A DNA stretch of 64,000 nucleotides, from positions 372,001 to 436,000 of the forward strand of contig JAJHZJ010000121.1 of NCBI GenBank assembly GCA_023548195.1, written 5' to 3'. Of this stretch, positions 21,388 to 34,555 are shown one piece after another. Position numbers and translations under genes: made by a program. Numbering within the stretch: the first letter of the stretch is position 1; every line of letters starts with the position of its first letter. The notes under the pieces were generated by a model that was given only the letters and a program-made list of their open reading frames with translations, was not told the origin of the DNA and did not search any database. This DNA is from Bettongia penicillata ogilbyi. Its lineage: Eukaryota; Chordata; Mammalia; Diprotodontia; Potoroidae.

Positions 21388-24300
21388 CACTCTCAGCCAG
21401 CCATATAAGTGGGCATTGAAAATGAAAAGCATTTTCACTAGAGGCCCCTCCATGGACTCTGCCTGAAACTGAGGCCTAGAGTGTCTAATGAACATTGTAT
21501 GTGCACCCACAAGTGTCTAAGGACAAAAAGTGACAAGTCCTTCAGAGGCTTTAGAGTCCAAACCCTTTATGTGATTCAAAAGGAAACTGAGTCCTAGAAA
21601 GCTGGATAGCTCAATGTAAGATAACTAATAATATCCGAGGATTAAAAATGTCAAGGATTTCAAGAACTTTTGAGACAAACCCCCTACTGTGACTATATTA
21701 GAAACAGAGGCCTCAGGAGTTTCAGTAATCTGTCTGTGATCCAAGACTATTTCCTAGACCTAGAGGTAAGAAGGCCTTAAGACCCTTTAGACGACAAACC
21801 CCACTCCCAGATATCTTCCTGAAACCGAGGCCTCGTGAGCCAAATGACCATTGTAAGATCAGCCATAAGGGTTCAAGGAATAAACGTGACTGGTCCTTCA
21901 GAGGCCTTATTGTTACCAGAGAGAGGAACACTAACATCTAGATTTTCAAAGCTGGGAGGCTTTTTAGTAGCTCCCCAAATCTCATCTGGCACACCAAACT
22001 TCTTCCAAAAAATAAGCCCCAAAACCCTCAGCTCAGAGTATATATACACTTTAGCTGTACATTTGTGAGCCAATGCCTCATTAGAAATTAACAAAAGGTA
22101 TCTGAGGCCTGTTAACAGGTGGGGAATATTTTTAATTCTTTCCCCTACCCACTGTTAGCATTACTTAAGTAAGGGATAATTTTGTTACCATACTAGCAAA
22201 GGTAAAGGACACATCCTATCTCTCTGTTAACTAATGACTAAAGATCAAAATAATAGGAACGTCAGTCATAATCATAGTATCAGGTAGTTTTGTTTAACTG
22301 TTTTCAGGGAATGTGTTTTATTGTTAGGTGACTGGTTTTTTGTTTTAATATATGTCTCAGTGAGGAAGAAGACATTCATGAAAGATGGTCCAAAATAAGA
22401 ATAAAATTTGCACCTCTCATAAAGTGGCCATATCTTCATTTTTCCTAATGTAAAATGTTGAAAAAATATATGTTAATGACATAAATGATCATCATTCATA
22501 TTGTCAACAAGTTCATAAACTTTTATCTTTTGATTAAACTTGACAGAAAAAAACCCCATAGATTTCTAAATAGTTTTTCAGTGAGATCCATAGCAAAGAG
22601 ATAGACTGTACTATATCTACTCTGAAAAAAGAAAATGAATGTTGTCCATATTATGACATGGATCCCATTAAATTGGGCCATAAATGTTTATATCTTGAAA
22701 AAACAATACAGAATAATAATTGAGTATAAAATTGAATAGGATGACGAATGAATCATATTTGGGATTTCAACAACTATAATCTACTCACTATTTTAAAAGC
22801 TCATCAATTTAATAACAGTATTTGCCAGTAATGTTTTATGTCTTGTTAACAGAAGACATTGTTATCTCAGTGCATTTAAATTATATCTAATCCAAAAGGC
22901 AATGTAAAAGTTTATGTTGTGCCTAAGAAGGTTGTTGCATATTACTACTACTGACAATTCTGGGGAAAGGAGAGACTCAAAAACATTGCTGAAAATGTGA
23001 ATTAGTAAGTGTTGAGAAAAAACAAGTGTTGAGAATGAAAGAAACAGATGGGCAGATTGAGTGGTACACTGGTACCCCCAAAATGCTGAAAAAAAATTAG
23101 AAGATATATCAATTGCATTAGGTATATCATCTTTATAAAATTTATGGGAAAATGTGGACAAGAATTACAAAGAATAGCAGTGTAAAAGTACTGTAGAAAG
23201 CGTAATCATACCAGTAAAATCACAAGTGTTTTCCTAGTTATCACAGTGAGGTATGATATGAATTAATGAGATAACTTTGGCATTACTCTAAGCTAAAACT
23301 GTATTTCCTAAACCATAATCTTCTACACAAATACACTAAAAAAGATGGGGGACAAGGGTGAGAGGATAAGGTTTATTGTAGTTAAACAGTATATAGTCAG
23401 CAATCCCAAAAAATGGATGAGGGGGTTTTAAAGGCATTGGCTATCATTATTTCTTATAAGAAGAGGTTTGACATAAAATAATGACCATATCAATGAGGCC
23501 AGCAGAGCCTAAAAAAGCAAATACTTTCCTTGCCTATTGGAGAAAAATGGCAGCCAATAGCAATATTGGTTTAAAATACAATTTCACCTGGAAAAACTTT
23601 GGAAAAACATTATAGAAAGAAGAATTAAATCACAAAAACAACTGAGTGTGTGGTACGAACAACTAAGCCACATTTTCCTGAGAAAATTTGTCGATGAAAC
23701 AGGAGGACAGCAGATGTATAATGGAACAGACATGCCGCCGTTTTTAGCTGTTTTTCAAGAACAATAACAGTCAAACTACCACATTTGGACTCTGTCTCAT
23801 TACCTAATGTTACTGATATCTAATATGTGTGAGGAAATGACAACAGCATTTAAAAAGGTTAAGTGAGGCTCTGATCAAATACGTTTTTTGAAGAAATCTG
23901 CTGAAGGTAACGATTTTAAAAACCTTCAGGAATTACTTCCCATATTAAAAAGGGAAAGATTCCGAAAGATTGGTAAGCCGCATGATTCGTGCTTTTACTT
24001 TAAGAAAAAACATTGGATTTGGACTAAATGAATTAGAATTCCCTTAAAACCTTAAGATTCTATATTTCTTTTTATTTAAGATACCAACCACCAAATTATG
24101 TACCTGCTTTCATATCTCTGTAAAATCTTTGTGATAAAGTCTATACAACCATCAGACATATTCTTAATAAAACAAGAGATAGAAACAATCCAGTCTTCAC
24201 AGATAATTTTCTATACTGGGACACCTCATTAAAAGTCACATAATGGAGAGGTGAGTCTTTAATGGAGAATATTATACAGCAATGTGCTTAGTATTTATTA

Positions 24301-24533
24301 AGATATGACATAGAAGAAAAATATTTTATAAGACATATAAAAGATAATTTAGTTGATATAGAAGAACAATTCAGGTTTGAGGGTCTTTTCAGATAAAGTG
24401 TCTTCCATATGTATATTAAAATCATGTAAGAAAGAGCTAGAGTTCTAACTTTCTAAAAACCGTAGTTTGATTATTGGCATTGAGAAACGTTTAAAATAGG
24501 GAGATGAGTTATGTACCACGAAGTATCCTTTGT

Positions 24534-24720
24534 ACTCTAGCTAGATCCCTAGATTTGGAGTTAGGAAGATCTAAGTTGAAATCCATCTTCAAACATTTAA
24601 TTGCAGTGTGTTTCTGAGCAAGTCACGTCAGATGGGGAAAATACGTCACCTACCTCCTAGAGTTGTTCAGCCCGTTGACACGATGTATTTACAGTGCTTT
24701 ACAAACCTTGCAAAGCTACA
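24534..24720 (+). repeat. Decayed tRNA-headed SINE
   Basis: 'tagatttggagttaggaaga', 'ctgagcaagtcacgtcagat', 'acagtgctttacaaaccttg' mark a shortened SINE with internal loss. Confidence 0.55.
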
Positions 24721-24884
24721 TCAAAGTCAACTCTTGCTAGATAGAAAGTTAACTTGGTTACCACTTGATCTTTTCTTTGGATCAGTTTTTTTATTCTACC
24801 TGTGATTTCATGAATATAGGGACCTCCAGTGATCAACTTCCTCTACCAATGCAGATAGAAATCTCCTCTGCAATTTATATTATA

Positions 24885-25010
24885 GAGAGCTAACTGGGAA
24901 CACTGAAAGGTGAAGAAACTTGTGCAGGGTCACACAGCTGGGATGTCTGAGAAGCAGGATTCCTGACTCAGAGCCCAGTCCTTTCTAATTCCATGCTGTC
25001 TTATGCTGCT
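24885..25010 (-). repeat. MIR-like SINE
   Basis: 'gtgcagggtcacacagctgg', 'aggattcctgactcagagcc' and 'ccagtcctttctaattccat' are antisense MIR-like core sequence. Confidence 0.6.
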
Positions 25011-25284
25011 TTTAAAACAGTAAAATAAATAATGAAATTGACTTTAGCCTATTAATTCCTTCTGATAAGTGAAATATGTTGGATTTCTGAAAAAAAAAAT
25101 GGTTTCATGGAATTTAATTGAAGGCATGTTTAATTTGTAAAATGTCATCAAGAGATTTGAGATGGTTCTACCTGCAAACATTCAAGTATTCGTTCTTTGG
25201 GCTCCTGCCCTGGCTTATGCCCCCAAAGTGAACTAACCTGGAGTTGGGAACATTCTTTCTTTATGTGTGTGTGTGTGTATTCAT

Positions 25285-26045
25285 TCTATTTATTTTTAAT
25301 GTTCTACAATCACTACCATAAAACTTAGATTTTTTTCCCCCTACCTACCCCGCTCCCTCCCCAAGATGGCATACAACTCTATACAGGAGCTACACATACA
25401 TTCCTATTGAATACATTTTCATTATAGTCATGCTGTGTAGAAGAACTAAAATAAATGGGAGAAATCGTATAACAAACCAAAACATAATACACACACACAC
25501 ACAAAATGATCGGTTACATTCTGCAATTAAATTCCATAGTTCTTTCTCTGGATTTGGAAGGTATTTTGCCTTAGAAAATCATTGGGAATTTTTTTTTAAG
25601 TCTTTGCATTGCAATGAAGTTCCAAGTCTACCAGAAAAAAACTCTCGCACACTGTGGTCTTTTCTGTGCACAAAGTTCTCCTGGTTCTGCTCCTTTCACT
25701 CACCCATCAGATCATATGAGTCTTTCCAGGCTTCTCTGAAATCTTCCTGTTCATCATTTCTTATGGTGCAATAGTATTCCATTACATTCATATACCATAA
25801 TTATTCATCCATTTCCCAATTGATGGGTATCCCCTTGATTTCCAGTTTTTGGCCACTACAAAGAGAGCTGCTATAAATATTTTTGTACATGTGGGACCCT
25901 TTCCCATATTTATGATCTCTTGGGGATACAGTCCTAGAAGCGATATTGCTGGGTCAAAGAGTATGCACATTTTTGTAGCCCTTTGGGCATACAAACCACT
26001 CTCCAGAATGGTTGGATGAGTTCACAGCTCCACCAACAATGAATT
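25285..26045 (-). mobile_element. L1 3' end, antisense and 5'-truncated
   Basis: On the minus strand this is the end of L1 ORF2 and the 3' UTR. The plus strand shows 'atgttctacaatcactacca' (tail), 'ggttctgctcctttcactca', 'ttgatgggtatccccttgat', 'gagctgctataaatattttt', 'tattgctgggtcaaagagta' and 'actctccagaatggttggat'. Frames are interrupted by stops. It is the longest L1 3' piece in the window. Confidence 0.85.
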
Positions 26046-26904
26046 AGGGGAAGATTCTTTCTTAAAAATAAGAAAACAAAAGTTGAAAAGGAAAATTTCC
26101 TTCATTCAATTATTGTAGAATTTGGTCATTGGCCAAAGGTTTTAAATGATACAGTTAGAAAAAGTAGTTATTTCATGAGCATTTTCACATATCATGCCTA
26201 GGAGGTTAAGGTCTTTTAGAGTTACATTTTCACAAAAATTCTACCCTTTTGTAGTTCACATTTATTTGAAATGACTGAGATTTTTTTTAATGGAACCAAA
26301 TTATGTTATGAGAGCTATAAAAAGCCAGCGAAAACCCATGGATGAGAAACATTCATGTACAAATACACTAAATTTTGAACGGAAAAAAAAAGGAAATGAA
26401 AGAAGAGCTAACCACTATTTATTTCTCATGCTGAGAGACTATGTAGGGACTTCTCCAAGTAAATCTTATGTCTGAATTTTAAAGATTTGGGAGATTCTTG
26501 TGAGAATGCTGAGGCAGCAGTGCTGACAAACGTGGTTATAATTAGCTCAGCCAGCACTTAGTTACTGCAGTAAAGACTTCTTCAGTCTCTCCTGGGAGTA
26601 AAACAAAAATTCTATAAAATAGCAAGGATCTGTTGTCTTCTATGAAACCCATTTGAAATCTCTTTGCCCAGATAATTTGGTATTTAAAAAGAAAAAGATT
26701 CTTATCAACCCTTTCATATAAAAACACCTTCGCTGTAGCACATCCTTCATGCATCCCTAAGCTTCCTACGTAGGACTCAGGAACCCCCCACTATATAATG
26801 GCCCTCCTGATCTGTGTTTCTCCAATCCAATGTATTAGCACTCTCTTCATCTTTCAATTAATTTATGTCATTTTGTATATTATTTATATTTACTCAATGC
26901 GGCA

Positions 26905-27010
26905 TGTGTCCACCACTAGGATTTAATCTCTTGGAGATCAGGGACCTTGGCCTTGTATTGTACCTTCCACAGAACAGAAACTTAATAAATGTTGAGTTGA
27001 ATTAGATTGA
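26905..27010 (+). repeat. L2 LINE 3' end
   Basis: 'gtgtccaccactaggattta', 'ggagatcagggaccttggcc' and 'cttaataaatgttgagttga' are sense L2 tail. Confidence 0.65.
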
Positions 27011-27394
27011 ATTGATAAAGTGAAACATTTATTAAGAAAATCTTAGGGACGTCATTGAATGTTTTAACAGCAAGGCTTAAAAATTTATGTTTTCCTGTGA
27101 ACTGCATGTTCACATTCCATTTTACAAACATTTATTCATCACTTTTGATATTCTTATAAAAAACAAATCTTAGAGCATTTCTTCTCAACAAGCATGCAGC
27201 AAAGTCATCGAGGATTTAATGGATAACTATGGTGATTATTCAGTTTATGATGTGATCAGAGAGGAAAAACAAATTTCTGGTGACTGATTTCTTCCCTTCC
27301 CACCTCCTATGCAAAGAAAGTGAATGTATCCAAAGAAAACTGAATTGGAACTAAAAACACAGTCAGTCAATCAACAAACCTTTATTCAGAGTCT

Positions 27395-27598
27395 ACTTCA
27401 GTCGTTTTCAATTGTGTCCAACTCTTTGTGACCCCATCTGGGGTTGTAGTTTGCCATTTCCTTCTCTAGCTCATTTTACAGATGAGGAAACTGAGATAAA
27501 TAGGGTTAAATCACTTGCCCAGGGTCGCACAGCTTGTAGATGTCTGCATTTCATGGACTCCAGGCCCTACGCTCTATCCACTGCACCACCTAGCTGCC
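27395..27598 (-). repeat. MAR1-type CORE-SINE
   Basis: 'cagtcgttttcaattgtgtc', 'tttgccatttccttctctag', 'acagatgaggaaactgagat', 'acttgcccagggtcgcacag' and 'tatccactgcaccacctagc' in antisense order. The middle with 'ttcttggcaaagatactgg' is deleted. Confidence 0.82.
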
Positions 27599-27807
27599 CT
27601 TACTTTTTATAAGGAGAGATAATATGTGCATATATAAGTAAATTCAAAATAAGGATGGAGGGCACCAGTGGGAGGCTCAGGTGAAGCTTTTTTATAGAAG
27701 GTGGTGCTTGAGTGGCAGTTTGGAAAAAAAAGGGGGTTCTTTGAGGTGGGTCCAAATGCATGGAAAGTAAGTTTTGTGCCCAATTTTGGACAGAACATTA
27801 AATTAGA

Positions 27808-27838
<31 letters not shown>

Positions 27839-27905
27839 TGTGTATATATGCATATATACATATATTTGCACATACTTATATACATATATATACATATATG
27901 ATATA
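27808..27905. repeat. TA/TACA/TATG-rich simple repeat
   Basis: An AT-dinucleotide run followed by overlapping palindromic TACATATATG-type units. Open frames across it on both strands, rich in Tyr and Ile, come from the repeat. Confidence 0.9.
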
Positions 27906-28099
27906 CAAAGAAAGAAGAAAAACTGGTGGGCAGACTCAGTCATGCTATATGAAGATCAAGGTTTTCATGTTATCCTCTTTTGTGAATGGAAAAGACAGAA
28001 TGATGTTGGGTTAGGGGTGGAGGGGGAGGTTCTTGTAAGGCAAAGGACAGAAGTCATTGAACATTTGTTGGGTATTTATAGACGGGACCCTGCTTTGGG

Positions 28100-28195
28100 A
28101 CAGATGACCTCATTAAGACTCAGTTGTCTCTCCTGTAAAATGAGGAGGATAGACTCAATAAGTTCTAACTGTAGTTCTATGGTGCTATGAGTCCA
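28100..28195 (+). repeat. MIR-like SINE 3' fragment
   Basis: 'ctcagttgtctctcctgtaa', 'aatgaggaggatagactcaa', 'agttctatggtgctatgag' mark sense MIR-like core and tail. Confidence 0.6.
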
Positions 28196-28640
28196 TGCAG
28201 GGGTGTAATAAGCTAGCATCTAAGGAAGTAACTATTCAACCATCTGAAATGCTGAGAAATCACAATGAAACTTTTCTTTTTTTTCCTTTGCATGAGTAAT
28301 AACTCCATTTTCTCCCTACTGTTGCATGCTTAGATTGTTCTCAGGTGTTTTTTTATACATTGAAGTTATTTTATAGGAACATTTTTTTTTACAGGAGGAG
28401 CCAAGTGCACAGGTGCTATCTTGGATTTATTCTCACCAAACAAACTCCCTTAGCAGAACTGTTATATGCCCTTTAAAGCTGTTATTCAATCCTGCTTAAA
28501 ACAAATGAAAATATTCATCCAATAGATTTATAAAAATTGTATTCGATTTTCATTGCTAACTTTTTCAAAGGAAAGCTTTTTTAAAAAAACGTACAAAAAG
28601 GTATCTATTTCTTTTCTCATGTGTTGTCTTCGTTTCACAG

Positions 28641-28841
28641 CCTACGTTTCCTGTAGGTCCAGCACTAGGAACAAATGCAGCAATTAGTTTTGCTCCTTAC
28701 TTAACACCTGTAACCCCTGGAGTTGGGCTAGTCCCTACTGAAATTCTACCCACCACACCTGTCATTGTTCCTGGAAGTCCACCTGTTACAGTCCCTGGCT
28801 CAGCTGCTACTCAGAAACTCCTCAGGACAGATAAACTCGAG
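28641..28841 (+). CDS. MBNL2: MBNL2 coding exon: linker between zinc-finger pairs
   Basis: This 201-nt exon (67 codons, phase 0 at both ends) lies between acceptor CGTTTCACAG and donor GTACTT. It encodes the low-complexity Pro/Thr/Val-rich linker joining ZnF1-2 and ZnF3-4, from [20 protein letters not shown] to [12 protein letters not shown]. In MBNL proteins this linker gives the two RNA-binding modules freedom to bind separate motifs and contributes to splicing activation. It has no fold visible from sequence. The exon is the strongest paralogue marker, with MBNL2-type [14 protein letters not shown] instead of the MBNL1-type sequence. The donor with +4 C and +5 T is weaker than consensus. 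Expected position is about residues 114-180. Confidence 0.95.
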
Positions 28842-31283
28842 GTACTTTCCTTAATATTCGTGATGAGAAGTGCATTTCTGTGCTAGTGACTGCATAAAGA
28901 ACAGTAATTCCAGTCCAGTGAAGCAGCCATGCTAAAAAAGAAAAGGCAGACTGGTTTATAGATAGAAGTATTAAAAGGAATTGGACTGTGAGTTAGAATT
29001 TTAATAGTAATGAAAACAAGGCCCGCGGAGCTTTGTTCAGTTATGTTTCCTGTCACTAGACATGTAGCAGTATTGTGCTTAGTAAATAGATGACAATTTG
29101 GGAATTTAGTAAAAATATTAGTGAACTACTAGATTTTTAAAAACTATTTTTTGAGGCTATTGTAAAATGTGATTTTAAAATAATTTCAGTAGTTATAATG
29201 CATAATTCTGTTGTTCTAACTCAAGAAAACCCCAACAAATACTTTGACTATTGAGTTTTTGCTTGAATCTGGTCTATAGAATTCATCTATTTATTTTATA
29301 TTTTACATTCCTTATGGTAGAAATTGGCCATGAGTAAAAAATGTAAATATTCTAGTAGATTTCCTGAGGAATTCACTTAAATCTACCTCCAGTTTTAGTT
29401 CCTGTAAGTTCTTATATAAAGGTGCTTTGAAATTATGCTGTCCTTTGTGTTCAATCATGAGAATATGTTCTTTCAACTTGTATTTGTTTGAGTTAAATAT
29501 ATGGTTGAATATTTGCCTACTAAACTCTAGTGGCAATGAAATGTTGAGATGTTTTAGAATCTAGACTTTCAGGCTGCCACTATTTAAATAAACATTTTCA
29601 GAAGGCTTTTATTGGAACCATGCTCCTTTTTCATTCAGAGTACTCAGAACAAAGCATATACTTAACTTGCTCATACACATCAACGCCCAATATGTATCAT
29701 AAAATTTCTTCACACGCAAAACAAAGGGCTTAACAGTGTCCTGACAGCATCATCTCTCACCCTGAGCATGTTACTTTAGTCTTCAATACTTGTTAAGCAG
29801 GTACAATATCCTCACAAACAGAACAAAATATAGGACAAATAGATTTTTAAAAATTTACAAAGGAAAGTTGTGAAAGGCTAATGGGGAAAAAATTAATCCC
29901 CAAATCCTTTTTGATGAGCAATTTTAATATAAAATGAAAAATAATTGTTTGCCTTTCAAAAAACTGCAAAATGTTTTGGGCTCCACCTTCTGGCCTTGCA
30001 AGAGAATTGATGCTGAGCATTGTACAGTAATGCGCAGGTTAACACTGCTGAGGCAAAACCAGGTGATGGAGATGGCAGACCTTCCATAAATTGCTAATAG
30101 ACAATAATATAACACAAAATAATTGAAATGGCTTTTGGCAAAGCAGGTTTTAGTTCATTTCAAGTGAAGAACAAACTCTCTAACAGCAGAGTATATTCAC
30201 CCCTGATACTCTTTAATAGGAATACTTGATGAGTGCAAAACATGACTAAAGAGTATATTTTTTCCAGCTATGAAAAATCTTTACATGTAATTTAGAGGAA
30301 AATCAAAATAGTTGTTTCCCTCACTTGTTAGAAGCTAAAGACAGAATGTTAGCTAACGTTCCTAGCAAGAAAGGCCTAGAAATTTTTATAATGTGTTCAA
30401 AAAATATGTTTGAATTTTAGGAAGCTTGCATTTCACACCAAGAACTAAGCTCAGTTAAAGACTTTCATACATCAATAAATGGGATTAAGGCACAAAATAC
30501 CACTTAACAAAATAATATTTAATTTTTAGAATAAAAATCTGAAGACAATTTAAAATTTTATTAGTCATTTTTCTATACTACTGACATTAGTACTAACAAA
30601 TTACTGAGAATTTCTTAATTCTAAAGAAATTTTGCTTTACATAGTAAAACTGTGTTGAACAGAATGCTTTGGAGATGGCATGCTCTGGTTACTTGCAGTT
30701 TTGAGATGAGAGTTGAGGGAAAAGTCCTTTTTTATTTCATCATTTCCTGATAATATGTTTCTAAAACATATTAATCCACTTTGTTTCACCAAGTACACTA
30801 TGGTGAGCGTAGCTGAACCTATCTTTGATGATTAAGGATCTTATAGTTCATTAGACTCATAATTATAGACATCAATTATTATTATTATATATAGCAGGAC
30901 TGACTCTTACCTTGGTAAGGGGGAAAATAGCTTTGATTCCTTCTTCCCCTGCTCCTTTTTGTTACATGTAAACCTGTAGGAACCCCGAGAAAACCATGGA
31001 AACGTGGGAAGGCAAAGAAGAGATCATAACTGGTTGCAGGTGAATTCTTTACTAGGACCCTGATCTCAGCTTATGTTCTTGTTATTTATCTCTTTATCCT
31101 AAAAGCAGAGAAAAGCAAAATACTGTTTAACTGAGGACTGATTGGGTAGTTGAGTTCTGGTTAAATAAGGCTTTCTCAGAAATGGAATGGAAGGAACAAC
31201 CAACCATTAACGGGAGAAAAACCACAGCATCTTTCCTTTTGGTCCGTCACCTTCAATTTCTCCTCTCTACCGCGTGTTTTCAG
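28842..31283 (+). other. 2.4-kb repeat-poor intron
   Basis: AT-rich with no recognised repeat, exon or RNA gene. It ends with the pyrimidine-rich acceptor of the ZnF3/4 exon. The lack of SINEs over this length, beside coding exons, may reflect constraint. Confidence 0.65.
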
Positions 31284-31547
31284 GTGTGCAGGGAGTTCCA
31301 GAGAGGAAACTGTGCCCGGGGAGAGACGGACTGCCGCTTTGCCCATCCTTCAGACAGCACAATGATTGATACAAATGACAACACTGTAACCGTTTGTATG
31401 GATTACATAAAGGGTCGTTGCATGAGGGAGAAATGCAAATATTTCCACCCTCCTGCACACTTGCAGGCCAAAATCAAAGCTGCTCAGCACCAAGCCAACC
31501 AGGCTGCCGTCGCCGCTCAGGCAGCCGCTGCAGCAGCGACAGTGATG
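31284..31547 (+). CDS. MBNL2: MBNL2 coding exon: zinc fingers 3 and 4 plus Ala-rich stretch
   Basis: This 264-nt exon (88 codons, phase 0 at both ends) follows a pyrimidine tract and TTTTCAG and precedes donor GTAAGT. It encodes the whole second RNA-binding module. ZnF3 is [20 protein letters not shown] (C-X7-C-X6-C-X3-H). ZnF4 is [18 protein letters not shown] (C-X7-C-X4-C-X3-H). All eight zinc ligands are intact. After [20 protein letters not shown] comes an Ala/Gln/Val run ending AAAAAATVM. The frame stays open for about 100 nt on both sides, but the two splice sites and the family comparison define the exon. Expected position is about residues 181-268. Confidence 0.97.
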
Positions 31548-33659
31548 GTAAGTGAGCATCTCCCCAGCTTCGCCTTTTCCCACCTTCCTCCTGCCCAGCC
31601 ATGGTTCCCCTAACAGTAGGAATTTTCCTGAGGCCACGTTCCCTTTGTATTGCCCGCAAAGTAGCTAGGAAATTGGGAATGCCGCTATCATTTCTTCCCT
31701 ACTGTACTAGTTTCTTCAGTGTCTGCCCTTCCTTCGCTATTTCAGCACAATAGATAAACCCCTTGAGTGTAGAGTTATTTCCTGTTCTCCTCTCCAACTT
31801 TATTTCTTAACCTCCAGACTTAAATGTATCAGTTTAGTTTCATGGTACAAGACTATTATCAAGCTATGTGGGGGGAGGGGGATATACAGATGCTGTGTTG
31901 AGAGCATTGGCTATAACAAGTGAAGAAGGTTTGGACCTTATATATCTTCAGAGTGGGAAACAAAAAGTAATTGAAGTTAATGAGCTTCATTGAGTAGCAA
32001 CGTTAGCAACAAAGTTGGACAAAACAAGGCAGACGTTTCAGACTTTTTCTCAAAATACCTTCTGCTCTTACCTGCTTGAGCAGAGTAGTTGCATATTCAT
32101 TTCTGTTAGTATAAGAATTCTGATGTAACAATGCCTTGCTTTAAGATAAGAAAGACCATAGGCAATTATTTCTCCTTTAAATATATTTCATATTAATTGC
32201 CTACCAGCACTTAATAAAGTAGCCTGTCACAATGACACAATTCTGTTATTTTTGGTAAAGTTATTAAGATATGGATGTGTAATTTATCCATCTCATGTCC
32301 TCGTTTTGTCCTTCAGGCCTCTTTCAAAGGGTTGCTGTTTTTCATGTCTTCCTCATTCTCATTTCTCCTCTCCCTCATCATTTCCTATGAACTTAATGTC
32401 TTCTTCAATGCATCTGTATCAATGGAGCCATGTACAAAAAATACAATATAATATTATTTCAAAATATATAAAAATTTAATGTTTCTTTTTTGGCAAATGA
32501 ATACTTTTGGAACTGGTTTTATAAAAGAAAGAAGTACTGCAGTCATTAGGTGGTTAATTATTATTTCCAGGTATGAAGGGCTTTTTCATTAGACTAAATA
32601 AGATTTTGACACATTTTATGTCACTTTTTTCAAAGTGAAAAACAGTTCAGTTTTAGCTTTTTTAATACCTTGTGAGAAGTATCTTTTAATTATAATTTTA
32701 TTTTTTCAGTTTACAAGCAATTGTAAGTAACCAACAGGCATATTAATAACTCACTGATATATAGTGTTTTCCTCACAACAACCATATGCTGTAGATAGTG
32801 CAAATATTTTCTCCAATTTGAAGATAAGAAAACTCACCTTAAAATTATGTAGAAAGGAATTTTAGAACTCCTAAAATGTTTTCCAATAGAAAAAAATTGA
32901 AAAATGACGGCTAGGTTCCTAGACTATCCCACAAAACTTATTCAACCCCTGGTGGATCTGGTATTAATACATGGTATTAAAAATAAATCTGAGTTTCCAT
33001 AAACCCTCCTGAGCTCTAAACACTGAGCTCAGTTTACATGCCCACATGACAAGACCTGATGGTAGCTGTTCACAACCCCACTTTGGGGAATATCTTCATA
33101 TCATCAACACAGATTAAGGAAAGTTTTTGCAGTAAGTGTAGCACTAAAAACTATAGTTTCTTGAATTGTTACACTGTATCTAAATTCAGATTCCCAATAT
33201 TTTGGGTACTCTCACTGTCTACTGAAAAAAAACCCCAAAAATATTCTTACAGAAAGAGAAGCCACATACCCTCTCAAACAAGTTGTCACATCTATTTAAC
33301 GGAAGTCAGTTGCAAGATTTGTGGATTCAGTTGGGTAAATCAACATGTTTCTGTTCTAATGCTAACACTGCCAGTACACTAGAGACATACTCTTCTACTT
33401 CTTGATATGAAAACACAAATGTGAATTGTGACTTTTATAATTAATATAGCCAGATGATATCAACGAACTAGTCACCTCGGAAAGAAATGTAATGAACACA
33501 TAGAATTCATTCAGTAGTTATTACTGCCTGGGAAGTAAATGAACTATGGAACAAATTTGCAGACATTTGAAGTTAAAATGCAAGTTTGGGGTTTTTTTTC
33601 CAGCTCAAAAAAAAAAGATTGTAAAAGAATGTAAGATTGTCTAGCCCAGAAAAAGAGAA

Positions 33660-33725
33660 TTTAACAAAACATTTATTGTGTCCCTGATAGGCCAGAAATT
33701 GTGCTAAGTGCCAGAGATACAGGGC
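33660..33725 (-). repeat. L2 LINE 3' end fragment
   Basis: 'aacaaaacatttattgtgtc', 'attgtgctaagtgccagaga' are antisense L2 3' end. Confidence 0.65.
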
Positions 33726-34384
33726 TTCTGTTTTTACTGCTCCTTTTGTGCTTCTTGAACTATAATAACCAAAAGATAATCTACTTCCCTCCGTAGAATA
33801 TTTTTTTTAAAATCTGGAAAGTTAATACGAGAGAATTTTCCTGTGTAATCATCATACAAAAGTTATCTGATTTTTCATTTAAATCAATTTTGTTAACATA
33901 TATGAAAATATAAGCATTCTTTTAAAACCTTGCCATCTGTTATATGTGTTTCAGTTGTTCATGAAAAACATGTAGAAACTGGGTACAACTGACCATTTTG
34001 CCCCTTTTTTTCAAAGTTGAAATCTGACATTCTGTTCAACCTTGCCAGGACTTGCCTGGCCTCCAAACTTTGTTCCCTTGTCCTTTGTCTCCTGGTCAAA
34101 CCCTGTATGGGCCTTCAGTTTTCCTGTCCTGGCCCTTAGTCCTATTCTGAATACTGAATCCTACCAAAACTTTATACTAGCAGCCTATCTATGTTCTCTT
34201 CATGAGGAGAAACTGGAGAGATATAGAGCTACGAAAGCACAGGATAAACGTTAGGGACTGAACAATTAGATCTACGAAAGGTTAGAATGTAATCTGTTGG
34301 TTTTCACAGAGTAGTACAGATCTGTGGAAGTCTCCAAGACCTTTTCAGCAGATCTAAGAAGTCAAAATGTTTTTCATAAAGATG

Positions 34385-34555
34385 CTAAGCTTTTTAAATG
34401 TCTTAAATATTTTTAATTTAAATTTAATAATTTCATTTATTATTTTATATATTTTAATATATTTAATAAAATATAGTTATTACAATTATAATTAATTTAA
34501 TAGATTAAATTTTTAAAATTTAAATTTAATAAAATTTAAATGTTCTAAATAGCAA
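34385..34555. repeat. AT-only low-complexity block
   Basis: About 170 bp of nearly pure A and T, with repeated self-complementary AATTTAAATTTAATA units at both ends. Confidence 0.85.

Larger units (their letters stand above)
16440..28640 (+). other. 12.2-kb intron between the ZnF2 and linker exons
   Basis: No coding exon was found. It contains SINE, L2 and L1 copies listed separately and the 103-bp inverted repeat at 20969-21387. Blocks without a named feature: 17380-18600, 21400-22380, 22380-24480 (AT-rich, all frames broken) and 26050-26860. Confidence 0.8.

Noticed and set aside
22380..24480. Possible DNA transposon or retroelement remnant
   Set aside because: Suggestive Lys/Asn-rich fragments but stops in every frame and no motif I could name; left unclassified.
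27607..28190. Tyr/Ile-rich open frames on both strands
   Set aside because: They are produced by the TA-rich simple repeat.
31182..31613. 143-residue open frame treated as a single-exon gene
   Set aside because: Only 31284-31547 is coding; the flanks lie beyond a clear acceptor (TTTTCAG) and donor (GTAAGT) and are intron read-through.
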